Of a stretch of 64,000 nucleotides of DNA, positions 43,614 to 52,862 are shown piece after piece (the first letter of the stretch is position 1; every line of letters starts with the position of its first letter). The DNA lies in assembly GCA_964474755.1 (NCBI GenBank), contig CAYYUG010000005.1:1-64000 (forward strand), given 5' to 3'. The notes beneath the pieces were generated by a model. It was not told where the DNA came from, ran no database searches, and was given only the letters and a program-made list of their open reading frames with translations. The position numbers and the translations under genes were made by a program. The DNA is from GCA-2717185 sp964474755 (GTDB lineage: Bacteria > Pseudomonadota > Alphaproteobacteria > UBA8366 > GCA-2717185).

Positions 43614-44540
43614 CTAGAGTTCCTCCCGCTGCACGAAATGCATCAAGACGCCACCGATCATCGTCGGGTGCATGAAACCTATCAGGGCGCGACGCGAGCC
43701 GGGGCGGCCGACCGTGTCTATCGTCCGATGGCCGGCCGCCTTGATCTTTGCCAGTGAACTTTTCACATCAGGCGTCTTGAAGGCGATATGATGCAAACCT
43801 TGGCCGCGCGCGGCGATGTATCGGGCGATGGCACTGCGATCGCCACGCGTTGTACCGGCCGCGTCGTGGCGTGCTTCATCGGCTTGGACGTTCGTGGTCC
43901 GGTCTTGGATGAACTCGAACTCCGTATCCCCGATGGTTATGAAGGTAACCCGCATGCTGCCGATGAGCTGCGAGGGCCGCGTGTGGTAAATGTAGTCGTA
44001 GGTGTCCGAGGTGAAGTTTTCCGAGATCGTCTCCACCTCGCTGTCGGTTTGCTGGCTTTCGTAGACGCAACCGAGTTTGTCGATGAAGACCTTGCGCGCG
44101 GCTTGATTGTCGGCCGAGGCGACACCCAGATGGTCGATCCGTTCCACGAGGTCGGACGATGCTGGTGCGAGGACCAGTGACTCCGTGTAGCGCACCCCTA
44201 TGCCGCAAGTGGCGTCCCGCGCCAGCTCAATGCTCGTCCTGCCGCCCAATCCGTTGGCGAGGCCATTATCTATTGGCACGCCGGTGTCCTTGGCGGCCGT
44301 CTCCGGATCAGCAGCGGCGATGGCGATGTGATGGACACCCTTTTTAGCATCGGGACCGAGGAAAGGGTTGTCCGGTTGGAAAAGCGCGAGAGCCGAGCGA
44401 CCGACCGAAATAGCCGGAACATTAAAACTGCCGCAATCGAAGTCCTTACGCGGCAGTCCGAAATCCCTCTCAAAGATCGCGGCGCTGGCCTCCGGTTCGT
44501 CGACGACGAGGGCGACATAGGCGAGGTCGGGGGCGGTCAT
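43614..44540 (-). CDS. Two-domain VOC protein, copy 3 (diverged)
   Basis: Protein of 308 residues with the same architecture as copies 1 and 2 but clearly older divergence: TISENFTSDTYDYIYHTRP replaces the RNVTESFISDKYGAVYH block, and the end reads HPTMIGGVLMHFVQREEL. The module openings are LAYVALVVDEPEASA and RIDHLGVASADNQAA. Three paralogues with kept spacing suggest subunits of a heteromer or enzymes for successive, similar substrates. Confidence 0.85.
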   Translation of the reverse strand: MTAPDLAYVALVVDEPEASAAIFERDFGLPRKDFDCGSFNVPAISVGRSALALFQPDNPFLGPDAKKGVHHIAIAAADPETAAKDTGVPIDNGLANGLGGRTSIELARDATCGIGVRYTESLVLAPASSDLVERIDHLGVASADNQAARKVFIDKLGCVYESQQTDSEVETISENFTSDTYDYIYHTRPSQLIGSMRVTFITIGDTEFEFIQDRTTNVQADEARHDAAGTTRGDRSAIARYIAARGQGLHHIAFKTPDVKSSLAKIKAAGHRTIDTVGRPGSRRALIGFMHPTMIGGVLMHFVQREEL

Positions 44541-44561
44541 ACGTTCTCCATCGTTTCTAAA

Positions 44562-44984
44562 TCACAAGTCAGCGATCGGTGTCCAAGTTTTGCGCCGCCG
44601 CGCAAGCCGGGATTCTAGCGGCTCTTCGTCATAGTCGGGATGGCGGGCGGACTTGGTGAACAGAGCTCGGTCTTCGAAATGCCGGATCTGCGTCGTCGAA
44701 AATCCGGGAGACTCGTCATCATCCATCACGGCACCCATATAGACACCGCAGTGGCGGCACAGGAACAGGTCACAGGTCTTGGTCCCGAACTGGTAGCGAT
44801 TGATATCGCCTGGTTCGCGCTCAATATACCGGATGCGGCCAGCAGGATCGCTTGCGGATTCGGCACCATGGGCGCGGCAGAAAGAACACTGGCATTCACG
44901 GACATCGATGGTTGCGGGGGCCGTGTCTGTCTCAAGCTCGACGGTGACGGCGCCGCAATGGCAGGCGCCCTTATAGACGGTCAT
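44562..44984 (-). CDS. GFA / CENP-V family zinc protein
   Basis: Protein of 140 residues of the glutathione-dependent formaldehyde-activating (Gfa) fold. Zinc cysteines are visible: C8 and C10 in ACHCGAVTVE, C31, C33 and C36 in ECQCSFCRAHG, C76 and C79 in FLCRHCGVYMG. Many members have no proven Gfa activity. The ATG at 44984 follows GAGGAAGC. Position in the VOC operon hints that a one-carbon unit or a thiol adduct is handled in the pathway, by inference. Confidence 0.88.
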   Translation of the reverse strand: MTVYKGACHCGAVTVELETDTAPATIDVRECQCSFCRAHGAESASDPAGRIRYIEREPGDINRYQFGTKTCDLFLCRHCGVYMGAVMDDDESPGFSTTQIRHFEDRALFTKSARHPDYDEEPLESRLARRRKTWTPIADL

Positions 44985-45093
44985 GCTTCCTCCAGCGCTT
45001 GGGCTCGGTCGGCACATACCGTTTGCCGCGCGAGTTTCACTTCGGTCGTCGCAATACTATTCAACGGGAAACAGCGAATACAAGGGACGGCGC

Positions 45094-45675
45094 CTATTCC
45101 GATTGGTCGACCGGGTCGCCCAGCGTGTGCATCAGGCGGTTGGCCCAACCGAATAGCGATGCGGACATGATGAGATCGAGGATCTCGTCCGATTCCAAGC
45201 CGGCATCGCGCAACCTTTGCATGTCGTCCGCCGTCACCTCGGGGGGTGTTCGCGACAATTTCATCGCGAATTGCAGGATTGCAGACTGCCGCACATCAAG
45301 CTTCGCCCTCGCGCCATCCGCGAAGACCCGTTCCATCACGGTAACGTCCTTGGTCAACTGGTTGTAGCGGCTAGCATGGACGGCGGCACAGTAGACGCAG
45401 TGATTGACGACGGAGGCGCCAGTCGCGCTCAGCTCGCGTTCGGCGCGGGACATGCCGCCGCGGTTGTACATGATCGCATTGAAAAGTGGTGTCCGTTTCT
45501 TCAAGGTTTCCGCATCGCGCGCCAGCACAAGAACATATTCCGAAACTTTCTGGTTTGACGGTGTGACCTGCAGTGCTTCGCGCTGTTCTTTGGACGCATC
45601 ATCCAGGTCGATGGGGGTGACCCGCGGCTGCCAGAACGGGACCGTGGTCGTGAAGTCTTGGATGACCCTGCTCAT
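45094..45675 (-). CDS. Carboxymuconolactone decarboxylase / AhpD-like protein, redox active
   Basis: Protein of 193 residues with an AhpD-type CxxC: C93 and C96 with H100 in HCVYCAAVHA, the proton-relay arrangement of peroxidase-related CMD proteins. The preceding RGGMSRAERELSATGAS helix is typical. The ATG at 45675 overlaps the stop of the upstream CMD-like gene by four bases. The pair resembles the two-gene CMD/alkylhydroperoxidase units that accompany acyl-CoA and LLM enzymes in Agrobacterium-type genomes. Confidence 0.88.
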   Translation of the reverse strand: MSRVIQDFTTTVPFWQPRVTPIDLDDASKEQREALQVTPSNQKVSEYVLVLARDAETLKKRTPLFNAIMYNRGGMSRAERELSATGASVVNHCVYCAAVHASRYNQLTKDVTVMERVFADGARAKLDVRQSAILQFAMKLSRTPPEVTADDMQRLRDAGLESDEILDLIMSASLFGWANRLMHTLGDPVDQSE

Positions 45676-46163
45676 GACACGTCTGACAGCAGGCGCAAAC
45701 CTCGGCAAACGCGCGCTTGGTAGTTCACAAAAGCGACTAGTTCAGAGAGCCGGACGATATCGTCTTCCGAAATGCCGGCGTCTTTTAGTTCTGTGATGTC
45801 TGCAGCGGTGACAGATTTCGTGTCGCGGGTCACCAGATCGGTATGCCGGATCAGGGCTGCGTATCGCGGGTTCGATGCGCCGTCGAACGTCGGATCGGCA
45901 ATCTTCGCTGCATTCCCGTTGGTCAGAAAAGATGCGAAGTGATCGGCCAAACCGTCCTCGCCGTTGAGCCTAGCCATACGGCTGGCGAGGGCGGCGCGTT
46001 CAGAGTGCGATAGTCCGCCGGAGTTTCTTGGACGGAGCGCCGCATCTTGGGCCTGTTCGGTCATGGCGAAAATGTCGCTGCGGTCTTCGAGGGTCGCCGC
46101 CAGAGGATGATTTGCGTCCAACTGCGCGGCGCAGCGCACGGTTGTGTTGCTAAATACTGTCAT
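45672..46163 (-). CDS. CMD-domain-like partner protein without CxxC
   Basis: Protein of 163 residues, mainly helical. LSHSERAALASRMARLNG and the late helices around SEDDIVRLSELVAFVNYQ resemble the CMD fold, but the active-site CxxC is missing (only VCRGLRLL has one Cys). It is coupled to the active CMD gene by a four-base overlap, so a heteromeric complex is likely, with this one as the non-catalytic or differently acting subunit. Confidence 0.75.
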   Translation of the reverse strand: MTVFSNTTVRCAAQLDANHPLAATLEDRSDIFAMTEQAQDAALRPRNSGGLSHSERAALASRMARLNGEDGLADHFASFLTNGNAAKIADPTFDGASNPRYAALIRHTDLVTRDTKSVTAADITELKDAGISEDDIVRLSELVAFVNYQARVCRGLRLLSDVS

Positions 46164-46171
46164 CAGCTTTC

Positions 46172-47524
46172 CTAAGATTGGTGCAACAGGTCGATCAGTG
46201 TGGCGATATGTGCCACTTCGCGGAACCCGTGAATCGTTTTGAGGCTCGCTTCGACCTGGCCGTCGGTCATGGGCGCGCTGCGGGTGAGAGCGCGGTACTT
46301 CGCGTCGATATCGGCCCAGTCGATGCCAAGACAGCCGGCACCGGTCGGGACCAACACCGTATTCGTCGCGGAACGCCCATCCGATGTGTCGATGGTCACG
46401 GTCGCGCCCTGCCGGTAGGCGCCCGCATTTTCCGTCGGTTCCGTTCCGACCGATACCTTGTCGATCAGCCCATGGATTACCGGGTCGTCAATCTTTTCTT
46501 GCGTCGCGTTGGCCCAGCCAAACTGTTTGTCGGCGGCGCCCGCAGCGAGGAAATAAGCGGGGCTGTGTGCCATGTCGATCAGGTCTTTCGGATGTAGAGG
46601 CCCTGTGAGGGTAGTCATTCCGGGCCGGCTCGCGGTGATCGCCGTGATGTCAGCGGCATCGATATCGCCCTCCCGTGCGGCGTTGGCGGCCGCTTCAGCG
46701 AGCGCGTGATAGGGGTGTCCGCCGGGAACCAGCTTGATTGCCATATCGGTCACGATATCCCAAGAATCGCCCAATCCCTCGGTGATATTGCTTCCGTCGG
46801 TTCCGGCATAGAGATCGCAGAAGCCGCGCTTGGCCTCTAGGACAGATAGTTCGGCCGTATAACCGCGCTGCGCAGAAAGGGCCGCCTCGAGGCCTAACAA
46901 GGTGACGGTGCCCGCATGATATTCGCGCGCGACGCTGGTATTCGCCGCAATGGTTAAGCCGCCGATCGAGGTCGCCGTCAGAGCGATGGTATGCGCAGTT
47001 TGCGTTGCGTCCAAACCGAGCAGACGCGCGGCTGCCGCAGCGCCGCCAAACGCGGCGCCCATGCAGCCATGATGTCCTCGGTAGTTGAAGCGCGGCATGA
47101 TTGCTTCGCCGATACGGCCAGCTGCTTCGTAACCGAGAACGATTGCGGCCAGAATATCCTTACCGTTAGCGCCGGTTCGTTCCGCGACGGCCAGTGCTGT
47201 TGCTGTAAGCGGAGTACCGGCATGCACGATATTACGCAGATCGCTATCATCTGAGGCTGCTGCATCGCTCATCATTGCGTTGACGCGGGCGGCGCTGACG
47301 ATTGGTAATTTAGGGTTGTCGTTAAACCATATTGATGCATCGGGCCGCCCACCCTGATCTTGGGCGAGACCGCGTATGATCGCGGCGGATTCGATATTAA
47401 TACCACAGGCTGCGCTTGCGATGGTGCTGGCCACGATCATCCCAGCATGGTCGACCGCTTGCTCGGGCAGTTCTTCGTATTCAGTTTTGATCAGAAACGC
47501 AGCGAGGGTTTCTGCAACAGTCAT
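46172..47524 (-). CDS. MmgE/PrpD family protein
   Basis: Protein of about 450 residues from the 2-methylcitrate dehydratase (PrpD) fold, which in bacteria also includes citrate/cis-aconitate-type hydratases and epimerases. Near 170-180 the conserved SATGGGGxA-like helix reads MGAAFGGAAAAARLLGLD, and the catalytic region holds GGHPYHALAEA. The ATG at 47524 follows AAAGGACC; the upstream frame is A/T-rich and not coding-like. First gene of the nine-gene operon that runs to 40104. Confidence 0.87.
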   Translation of the reverse strand: MTVAETLAAFLIKTEYEELPEQAVDHAGMIVASTIASAACGINIESAAIIRGLAQDQGGRPDASIWFNDNPKLPIVSAARVNAMMSDAAASDDSDLRNIVHAGTPLTATALAVAERTGANGKDILAAIVLGYEAAGRIGEAIMPRFNYRGHHGCMGAAFGGAAAAARLLGLDATQTAHTIALTATSIGGLTIAANTSVAREYHAGTVTLLGLEAALSAQRGYTAELSVLEAKRGFCDLYAGTDGSNITEGLGDSWDIVTDMAIKLVPGGHPYHALAEAAANAAREGDIDAADITAITASRPGMTTLTGPLHPKDLIDMAHSPAYFLAAGAADKQFGWANATQEKIDDPVIHGLIDKVSVGTEPTENAGAYRQGATVTIDTSDGRSATNTVLVPTGAGCLGIDWADIDAKYRALTRSAPMTDGQVEASLKTIHGFREVAHIATLIDLLHQS

Positions 47525-47715
47525 GTGGCGGTCCTTCCAAAAAAAGCGGAAAAAGCTGAAGAGATTATACTCCAATTATTTTTTGCGCGACTTCGATTGT
47601 TGATAGCTTGCAATTCTTCAGCTGAATAGGAAGTGCCGGTTGAGAAAAATTGATCAACTTCGCATTATTGATAAGCCTTAATTGCGTCAACCTAATCCCT
47701 TCTATTGAGTTGAGA

Positions 47716-48585
47716 TCATGCCGAAATTGCGCTGTGCTGCAGACCCTCGACGAAACGGGCTAATCTATCTAAACGCGGCAAGACATCGTCCTTAGTTGCT
47801 GCTTTGAGACCAAAAATACAGCGGTTTACGCCGGAGTTTGCCAGTGTTTCGATGGCATCAGGATCACGCGGCGTACCGAATGTGGTAATTGGGTAGGAGG
47901 CATGCCCAGCATCCTTGGCCAAATTGCTAAGTTCCAATATGCGTGCGGTCTTCAAGTCAAACTGATTGTTTGCTTCGGCCAACATTGGGATCCAAGCGTC
48001 ACCATAGCGCAAGACACGTTTGAAAGTTCCGGGCGCATCGCCGCCGACGAAAATTGGTGGATAGGGTTTCTGTAAGGGTTTGGGCCAGGACCAGATCTTC
48101 TCAAACTTAACAAATTCGCCGTCATAGCTCGCTTCCTCCTGGGTCCAGATTGCTTGCATCGCCTCGATACGCTCGCGCACGATTTTCCAGCGTCGATTCC
48201 AAGGTAGGCCGTGGTTTTCGAATTCCTCAACGTTCCAGCCACCGCCAACGCCGAAATCAAAACGGCCGTTGGATACCTGGTCCAGGCTGGCAACCTCTTT
48301 AGCGGTAATAATTGGATCGCGTTCCGCGACTAGGCAGACGCCGGCGCCGATACGTATCCGGTTTGTTACCGCTGCTGCTGCTGTGAGGGCCACAAACATG
48401 TCTAGGTTGTGGGAATAGTCGGTTGGAAGTTCGCCTCCAACACGAAAAGGCGATTTTCGGCTGACTGGAATATGCGTGTGGTCGGGAATGAACAGTGCAT
48501 CGAAATTTCGTTCTTCGACCGCGACGGCGAGGTCTGTAACCGATATCGAATAATCTGTCGCGAACATACAAATGCCATATTCCAT
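47716..48585 (-). CDS. LLM-class flavin-dependent oxidoreductase
   Basis: Protein of 289 residues: MEYGICMFATDYS opening, DALFIPDHTHIPVSRKSPF, RIGAGVCLVAERDPIITA, GVGGGWNVEEFENHG and PPIFVGGDAPGTFKRVLR. It matches the same F420/FMN-type group as the copies at 24688 and 32074 but is diverged in the first third. GGAGGCGG precedes the ATG. Divergent from the acyl-CoA ligase by 83 bases, so the two may be co-regulated. Confidence 0.87.
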   Translation of the reverse strand: MEYGICMFATDYSISVTDLAVAVEERNFDALFIPDHTHIPVSRKSPFRVGGELPTDYSHNLDMFVALTAAAAVTNRIRIGAGVCLVAERDPIITAKEVASLDQVSNGRFDFGVGGGWNVEEFENHGLPWNRRWKIVRERIEAMQAIWTQEEASYDGEFVKFEKIWSWPKPLQKPYPPIFVGGDAPGTFKRVLRYGDAWIPMLAEANNQFDLKTARILELSNLAKDAGHASYPITTFGTPRDPDAIETLANSGVNRCIFGLKAATKDDVLPRLDRLARFVEGLQHSAISA

Positions 48586-48668
48586 TGCCGCCTCCGTTCG
48601 TGTTTTGTCTATTCGACGTTATGACAATAAAGTAATGAGGCAAAGAGATTGCCAGAATAGGAAGAAGC

Positions 48669-50183
48669 ATGCCGATCATCGCACATGATTGGATCACCCA
48701 TCACGCGCGCATCTCGCCGGAACGCGAGGCTATCCACGATCTCGCATCAGGACGCCGCTTTTCTTATAAACAGTTCGATACCCGCATCACTCAACTTGCC
48801 CTATATCTGCGATCCCTGAGTGTTGGCGAAGGCGATCGGGTAGCGGTTTTAAGTCACAATGATTCAGACGTCTTTGAAATTCAATTTGCCTGCTCCCGGC
48901 TGGGGGCAATCTTTTTGCCACTTAATTGGCGCCTTGCCGTGTCGGAACTCGAGTTCATATCCAAAGATGCGACGCCAATGGTTTTGTTTTACGGCAAAGA
49001 GTTCGCAGTGAATGCGGTGCGGGTGGCAGAGTTGGCCGATATTGCCAAAACGATCGAACTCGCCAATGGCGATGACAGTGCTTACGAAACTGGTATAGCG
49101 GCGGCGGTAGGCCAACTTCCACAGCGCCGTAATCTCCCGAGTGACGTCTGGACGATCATGTACACCTCTGGCACAACAGGACGGCCAAAAGGAGCAATAA
49201 TTACCTATGAAATGTGTGTGTTCAACGCAGTAAACTGCTCGATCGCGGTTGAACTAACTCAGCAGTCTAAGAACTTAGTATTTCTTCCCACATTTCATAC
49301 TGGCGGGCTTAACGTTTATGCCAATCCGGTCTTTCATACCGGCGGGACGAATGTAGTGATGCGCGTGTTCGATCCAGATAAATTTTGTGCCCTGCTGAGC
49401 GATAAGGAGTTGCTTCTCACTCACGCGCTAGGGGTACCGACAAACTTTCTCATGCTTGCAGAAACAGAAAGTTTCAAAGACGCTGACTTCTCGAACATTG
49501 TTAGTCTTGGGATCGGCGGCGCGGCGGCGCCGCTGGCCTTGATTGAGTTGTTCGGCACAAAAGGACTAAAGCTGCAGCAGCTCTGGGGTATGACTGAAAC
49601 CGGCCCGCTGGGCTTAATTCTTAGTGCCGACAAGGCACTGGATAAAGTGGGTTCATCGGGTCTTCCGCCACTCTATACCGAATTGCGAATTATCAATGAC
49701 GACGGAAAAGATGTTTCGCAGGGCGAGACGGGTGAATTGCTGATCCGAGGACCAAACGTGACACCGGGCTATTGGAACCGGTCTGCACTAAATGCGGAAA
49801 TATTCACTGACGACGGATATTTTCACACTGGCGATGCGGCACGCCAGGACCTGGACGGCTACTACTACGTCGTCGACCGTTATAAGGACATGTTTATCTC
49901 TGGCGGTGAAAACGTTTATCCAGTCGAGATCGAGAACGTGATCTACGAATTGGATGGTGTATTGGAGAATGCGGTCGTTGGTATCCCTCAGCACAAATGG
50001 GGCGAAGTCGGGCGCGCTTATGTCGTCCTAAAAGAAGGTGCCAATCTGGATGAAGCCGCAATTGTCGACCATTGTTCCTCGCAACTAGCCCGTTTCAAGG
50101 TGCCTAAAGAGGTCCGCCTGATGGACGAACTACCCCATAATGCGACTGGCAAAATACTGAAACACGAGTTACCCCGGGAGTAG
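48669..50183 (+). CDS. Acyl-CoA synthetase (AMP-forming), long/medium-chain or aryl acid type
   Basis: ANL-superfamily ligase of 504 residues, about FadD/MenE length. The AMP-binding motif is IMYTSGTTGRPKGAI near 165, the A5 block is LQQLWGMTETGPLG, the A8 block is YVVDRYKDMFISGGENVYPVEIE, and the adenylation Lys is in HNATGKILKHELP near the C terminus. It activates a carboxylic acid as its CoA thioester at the expense of ATP. AGGAAGAAG precedes the ATG. Confidence 0.93.
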   Translation: MPIIAHDWITHHARISPEREAIHDLASGRRFSYKQFDTRITQLALYLRSLSVGEGDRVAVLSHNDSDVFEIQFACSRLGAIFLPLNWRLAVSELEFISKDATPMVLFYGKEFAVNAVRVAELADIAKTIELANGDDSAYETGIAAAVGQLPQRRNLPSDVWTIMYTSGTTGRPKGAIITYEMCVFNAVNCSIAVELTQQSKNLVFLPTFHTGGLNVYANPVFHTGGTNVVMRVFDPDKFCALLSDKELLLTHALGVPTNFLMLAETESFKDADFSNIVSLGIGGAAAPLALIELFGTKGLKLQQLWGMTETGPLGLILSADKALDKVGSSGLPPLYTELRIINDDGKDVSQGETGELLIRGPNVTPGYWNRSALNAEIFTDDGYFHTGDAARQDLDGYYYVVDRYKDMFISGGENVYPVEIENVIYELDGVLENAVVGIPQHKWGEVGRAYVVLKEGANLDEAAIVDHCSSQLARFKVPKEVRLMDELPHNATGKILKHELPRE

Positions 50184-50391
50184 CATTCTCACGGTAGACT
50201 TAAGAACATTTATAGCTGTCGTTTACGGGGCATGTGCCTTAGTAGGCGACGATTTAAATATCACGTTGGCTGCTATTGTTCGGTATTAGCGATCTAGCTT
50301 GAAGATAATAAAAGGCCTTCTTTCTGCAGTTTCCCTACATTTGGCGTTCGATTGTTCCCGGCATCGGTTACTCTCGCGGATCCAGCGCGTT

Positions 50392-51525
50392 CTAGTCACC
50401 CTTTCGCCGGGTCCATTCGGTCAGCAACTTGTAGCCGATACCGAGTGCCACTGGCCCCACAAACAATCCGATAATACCAAAGGACAGGGTGCCACCGATG
50501 ACCCCAATAAAAATCACGATCATCGGTGTATCAAGGCCACGAGAGACGAGTATTGGTTTGAGTGCGGTGTCGAGAAAACTGACCGGGATAATCCAGGCTG
50601 TGAACAAAATCGCCGGTAGAAGTTCGACCGTCCAGAAGACGTATCCAATCACCGGAACGACTATGATCAAAGGACCGATTTGTATGGCGGAAAAGAACAG
50701 CACAAGAAACGCGAGAAGGCCTGCCGCAGGAACGTCAATCGCCAGGAAGGCCATACCGGATAATAGACCTTGCAATAGGGCGATGCCCATGATGCCTATC
50801 GCAACATTTCGGATTGTCGCGCCGGCTAGGTTGACTAGATAGGCACCATTTTCTTCTGTCACCTTGTCGGCAAAGGCTAAGATGGCTTTCTGCGCGCTGG
50901 ATGCGTTGGGTAACAATAGGCCGGTGATAAGCACTGCGAACACGAACTGGAGGAAGCCGCCGCCCAGCCCGGTGGCGAGATCGAGCATCCAGCGGCCTGC
51001 ATTCTCCAAATAGCTTGCCTGCTCTGATATCGCGTACTCAAGGTCGGTGGCGGCAAGTGTCCAGAAATTGTAAATCGGTTCGCCCAAGAAAGGCCAACTT
51101 ATGATCGCAAGCGGCGGTGCCGGGATTTCGATTGCACCAGATTGTAATCGAGTTGCAACGTCCTGAAGGTTTTCGACCAACTTTGCAGCTAGGATACCGA
51201 CAGGCCCAAGCAGAAGAACCAAGGTTAGGACCGTAATTAATGCCGCAGCCCAATTTGGGTGCCCGCGCAGCAATTGGGAAATCTTCGTAAACCCGCCATA
51301 AAGGGCAATGGCTAGGATAACGCCCCATAGAACCGGCAGAATGAACGGTGCCATGATTTGAAAACACAGCAGTATCAGTAGGGCGATGAGGCCCAATTTG
51401 ATCGCTAATTCGAACGGACCGGGAGGGGTCGAAGAAGAAGGCGATGGAGATTGGTCTGACGGCAATGGCAGCCTCCGGAAGTGCCGGTCTACGTTACGAG
51501 TATTGGTGTCTACATCAAAGCCCAA
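50392..51525 (-). CDS. AI-2E family transporter (PerM-like)
   Basis: Inner-membrane protein of 377 residues. Six to eight hydrophobic spans are visible, including LIALLILLCFQIMAPFILPVLWG near the start, and the C-terminal half contains the family's GVIGGTLSFGIIGLFVGPVALGI. The N terminus of some 35 polar residues (DQSPSPSSSTPPGP) is likely disordered cytoplasm. Family members export autoinducer-2, act as sodium/proton antiporters or have unknown roles. Confidence 0.88.
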   Translation of the reverse strand: MGFDVDTNTRNVDRHFRRLPLPSDQSPSPSSSTPPGPFELAIKLGLIALLILLCFQIMAPFILPVLWGVILAIALYGGFTKISQLLRGHPNWAAALITVLTLVLLLGPVGILAAKLVENLQDVATRLQSGAIEIPAPPLAIISWPFLGEPIYNFWTLAATDLEYAISEQASYLENAGRWMLDLATGLGGGFLQFVFAVLITGLLLPNASSAQKAILAFADKVTEENGAYLVNLAGATIRNVAIGIMGIALLQGLLSGMAFLAIDVPAAGLLAFLVLFFSAIQIGPLIIVVPVIGYVFWTVELLPAILFTAWIIPVSFLDTALKPILVSRGLDTPMIVIFIGVIGGTLSFGIIGLFVGPVALGIGYKLLTEWTRRKGD

Positions 51526-51528
51526 AAC

Positions 51529-52554
51529 TTATGCGCGCTGGAACATGACAAGTCTATCGTCCTCCACCATCAACGGGGTGCCAAAGCCTTCAGATTGTGC
51601 AATTAGGTTTTGTACTGTCGCCGTTTCTTCGGCAGGACGCCGCAAAATCGTTTCGTTTTTTGGAGTACGGCGGACTAGATGGAGATTGACCTCAACAATG
51701 CCGTCCGTGTCCGATTTGATCGTTGCGAAATAACCGATCCAGTGCAAATGGGCGTCACTGTGCCCCAGGTTGAACGTTAGATTGCAGGCGCCATAGAAAA
51801 TTGGTTTGCCTTTATAAAGTTCTGTGCCAAGCGCAAAATGCGGTCCGTGGCCTATTACCGCATCAGCTCCAGAATCGATCGCAGCGTGGGCAATTTCAAT
51901 TTGGTAGTCGAGAATTTCGGTCTTGTAGCCCCAGTGATGTGACGCGACGAGGAAGTCCAGGTCTTCCGACAGTGTTGCAATCTCCGCACGATAATCTGCA
52001 AGCTGCTGTGGGTCGGTCCATGTCAGTATTTCTGGCGGCAGACCGGGACGGTTTGGCGCGAGATCATCCTGAAGTGGACGATATGCTGTGTGTCCTTTCA
52101 GAATTGCAACGCCAGGCGAGTCGTTTGTTGCCTGCTGGTTCTTGGGCCAATAGGCGGAAGTACGTTGGACGAACCCATACCTGAATCCATCCTTTTCGAC
52201 TAACGCTGGCGCGTATGCAGCCGCGTGGTTGGCTCCAGAACCGGTATGTCTGATGCCCAATGCGTCGAGGCGCGCCAATGACGCGATTATCGCCTCTTCG
52301 CCATAGGTGACATTATTTGCAGTTCCGACTGCATCGAAGCCAGCAGAAACAAGTGCTTCGGCGGCGATTGGTGGTGCATAGAAGCCTTCCCGCTTCGCTG
52401 GGTCGTGGTCCGGTTTATCGAAGAAGCAACATTCGAGATTGCCAAAGACGATGTCTGCGCTACGGGTAATTTTATTAATTTTGGCAAACGGAACCGAAGG
52501 GTCGGTAACGCCAGTAAAGTTCATATCGCCAGTAAGGATAAGTGTTTGCGTCAT
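51529..52554 (-). CDS. CapA-family metallophosphatase-like protein
   Basis: Protein of 341 residues resembling CapA/PgsA, the poly-gamma-glutamate synthesis factor, with a calcineurin-like fold. Visible blocks are LILTGDMNFTG, FGNLECCF, ANNVTYGEEAI, VASHHWGYKTE and VIGHGPHFALG, the metal-site positions in this family. Unlike capsule CapA it has no signal peptide or N-terminal membrane span, so it may be cytoplasmic. The gene ends just three bases from the AI-2E gene on the same strand. Confidence 0.8.
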   Translation of the reverse strand: MTQTLILTGDMNFTGVTDPSVPFAKINKITRSADIVFGNLECCFFDKPDHDPAKREGFYAPPIAAEALVSAGFDAVGTANNVTYGEEAIIASLARLDALGIRHTGSGANHAAAYAPALVEKDGFRYGFVQRTSAYWPKNQQATNDSPGVAILKGHTAYRPLQDDLAPNRPGLPPEILTWTDPQQLADYRAEIATLSEDLDFLVASHHWGYKTEILDYQIEIAHAAIDSGADAVIGHGPHFALGTELYKGKPIFYGACNLTFNLGHSDAHLHWIGYFATIKSDTDGIVEVNLHLVRRTPKNETILRRPAEETATVQNLIAQSEGFGTPLMVEDDRLVMFQRA

Positions 52555-52742
52555 TCTATTGTCTCCGCATCGGCGTCGCCGACACTATCTTAGAAAGTGA
52601 GGGTACTTTGGCAAAATTAACAAAAGGCCATAATTGTTAGTCGATAGAAGTGATTTAAAAGTCGAATACTTACCTTTAATTATTTATATTCAATAAAACA
52701 TATGCTAATCGTTGAGATGTATTGATCAAAAGATCTCAATTT

Positions 52743-52793
52743 CTCTCGTAGAGAGTCGAAATTTTGGTGCGATTTAACAGCAAATACTGCTGT
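52743..52793. promoter_or_regulatory. Inverted repeats upstream of the DASS transporter
   Basis: The 308-base intergenic stretch 52555-52862 is very A/T-rich (14 G+C of 60 at 52681-52740). It holds two short perfect inverted repeats: CTCTC-GTA-GAGAG at 52743-52755 and ACAGCA-AATAC-TGCTGT at 52777-52793. Either could be an operator for the divergent CapA-like and DASS genes. No regulator is nearby to test against. Confidence 0.35.
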
Positions 52794-52862
52794 ACAGAAC
52801 CCTGTTAAATTCCTGACAGGCTTTTGGCAGATTACTACTCGGGTTGAAGGAAGTGATACTTA

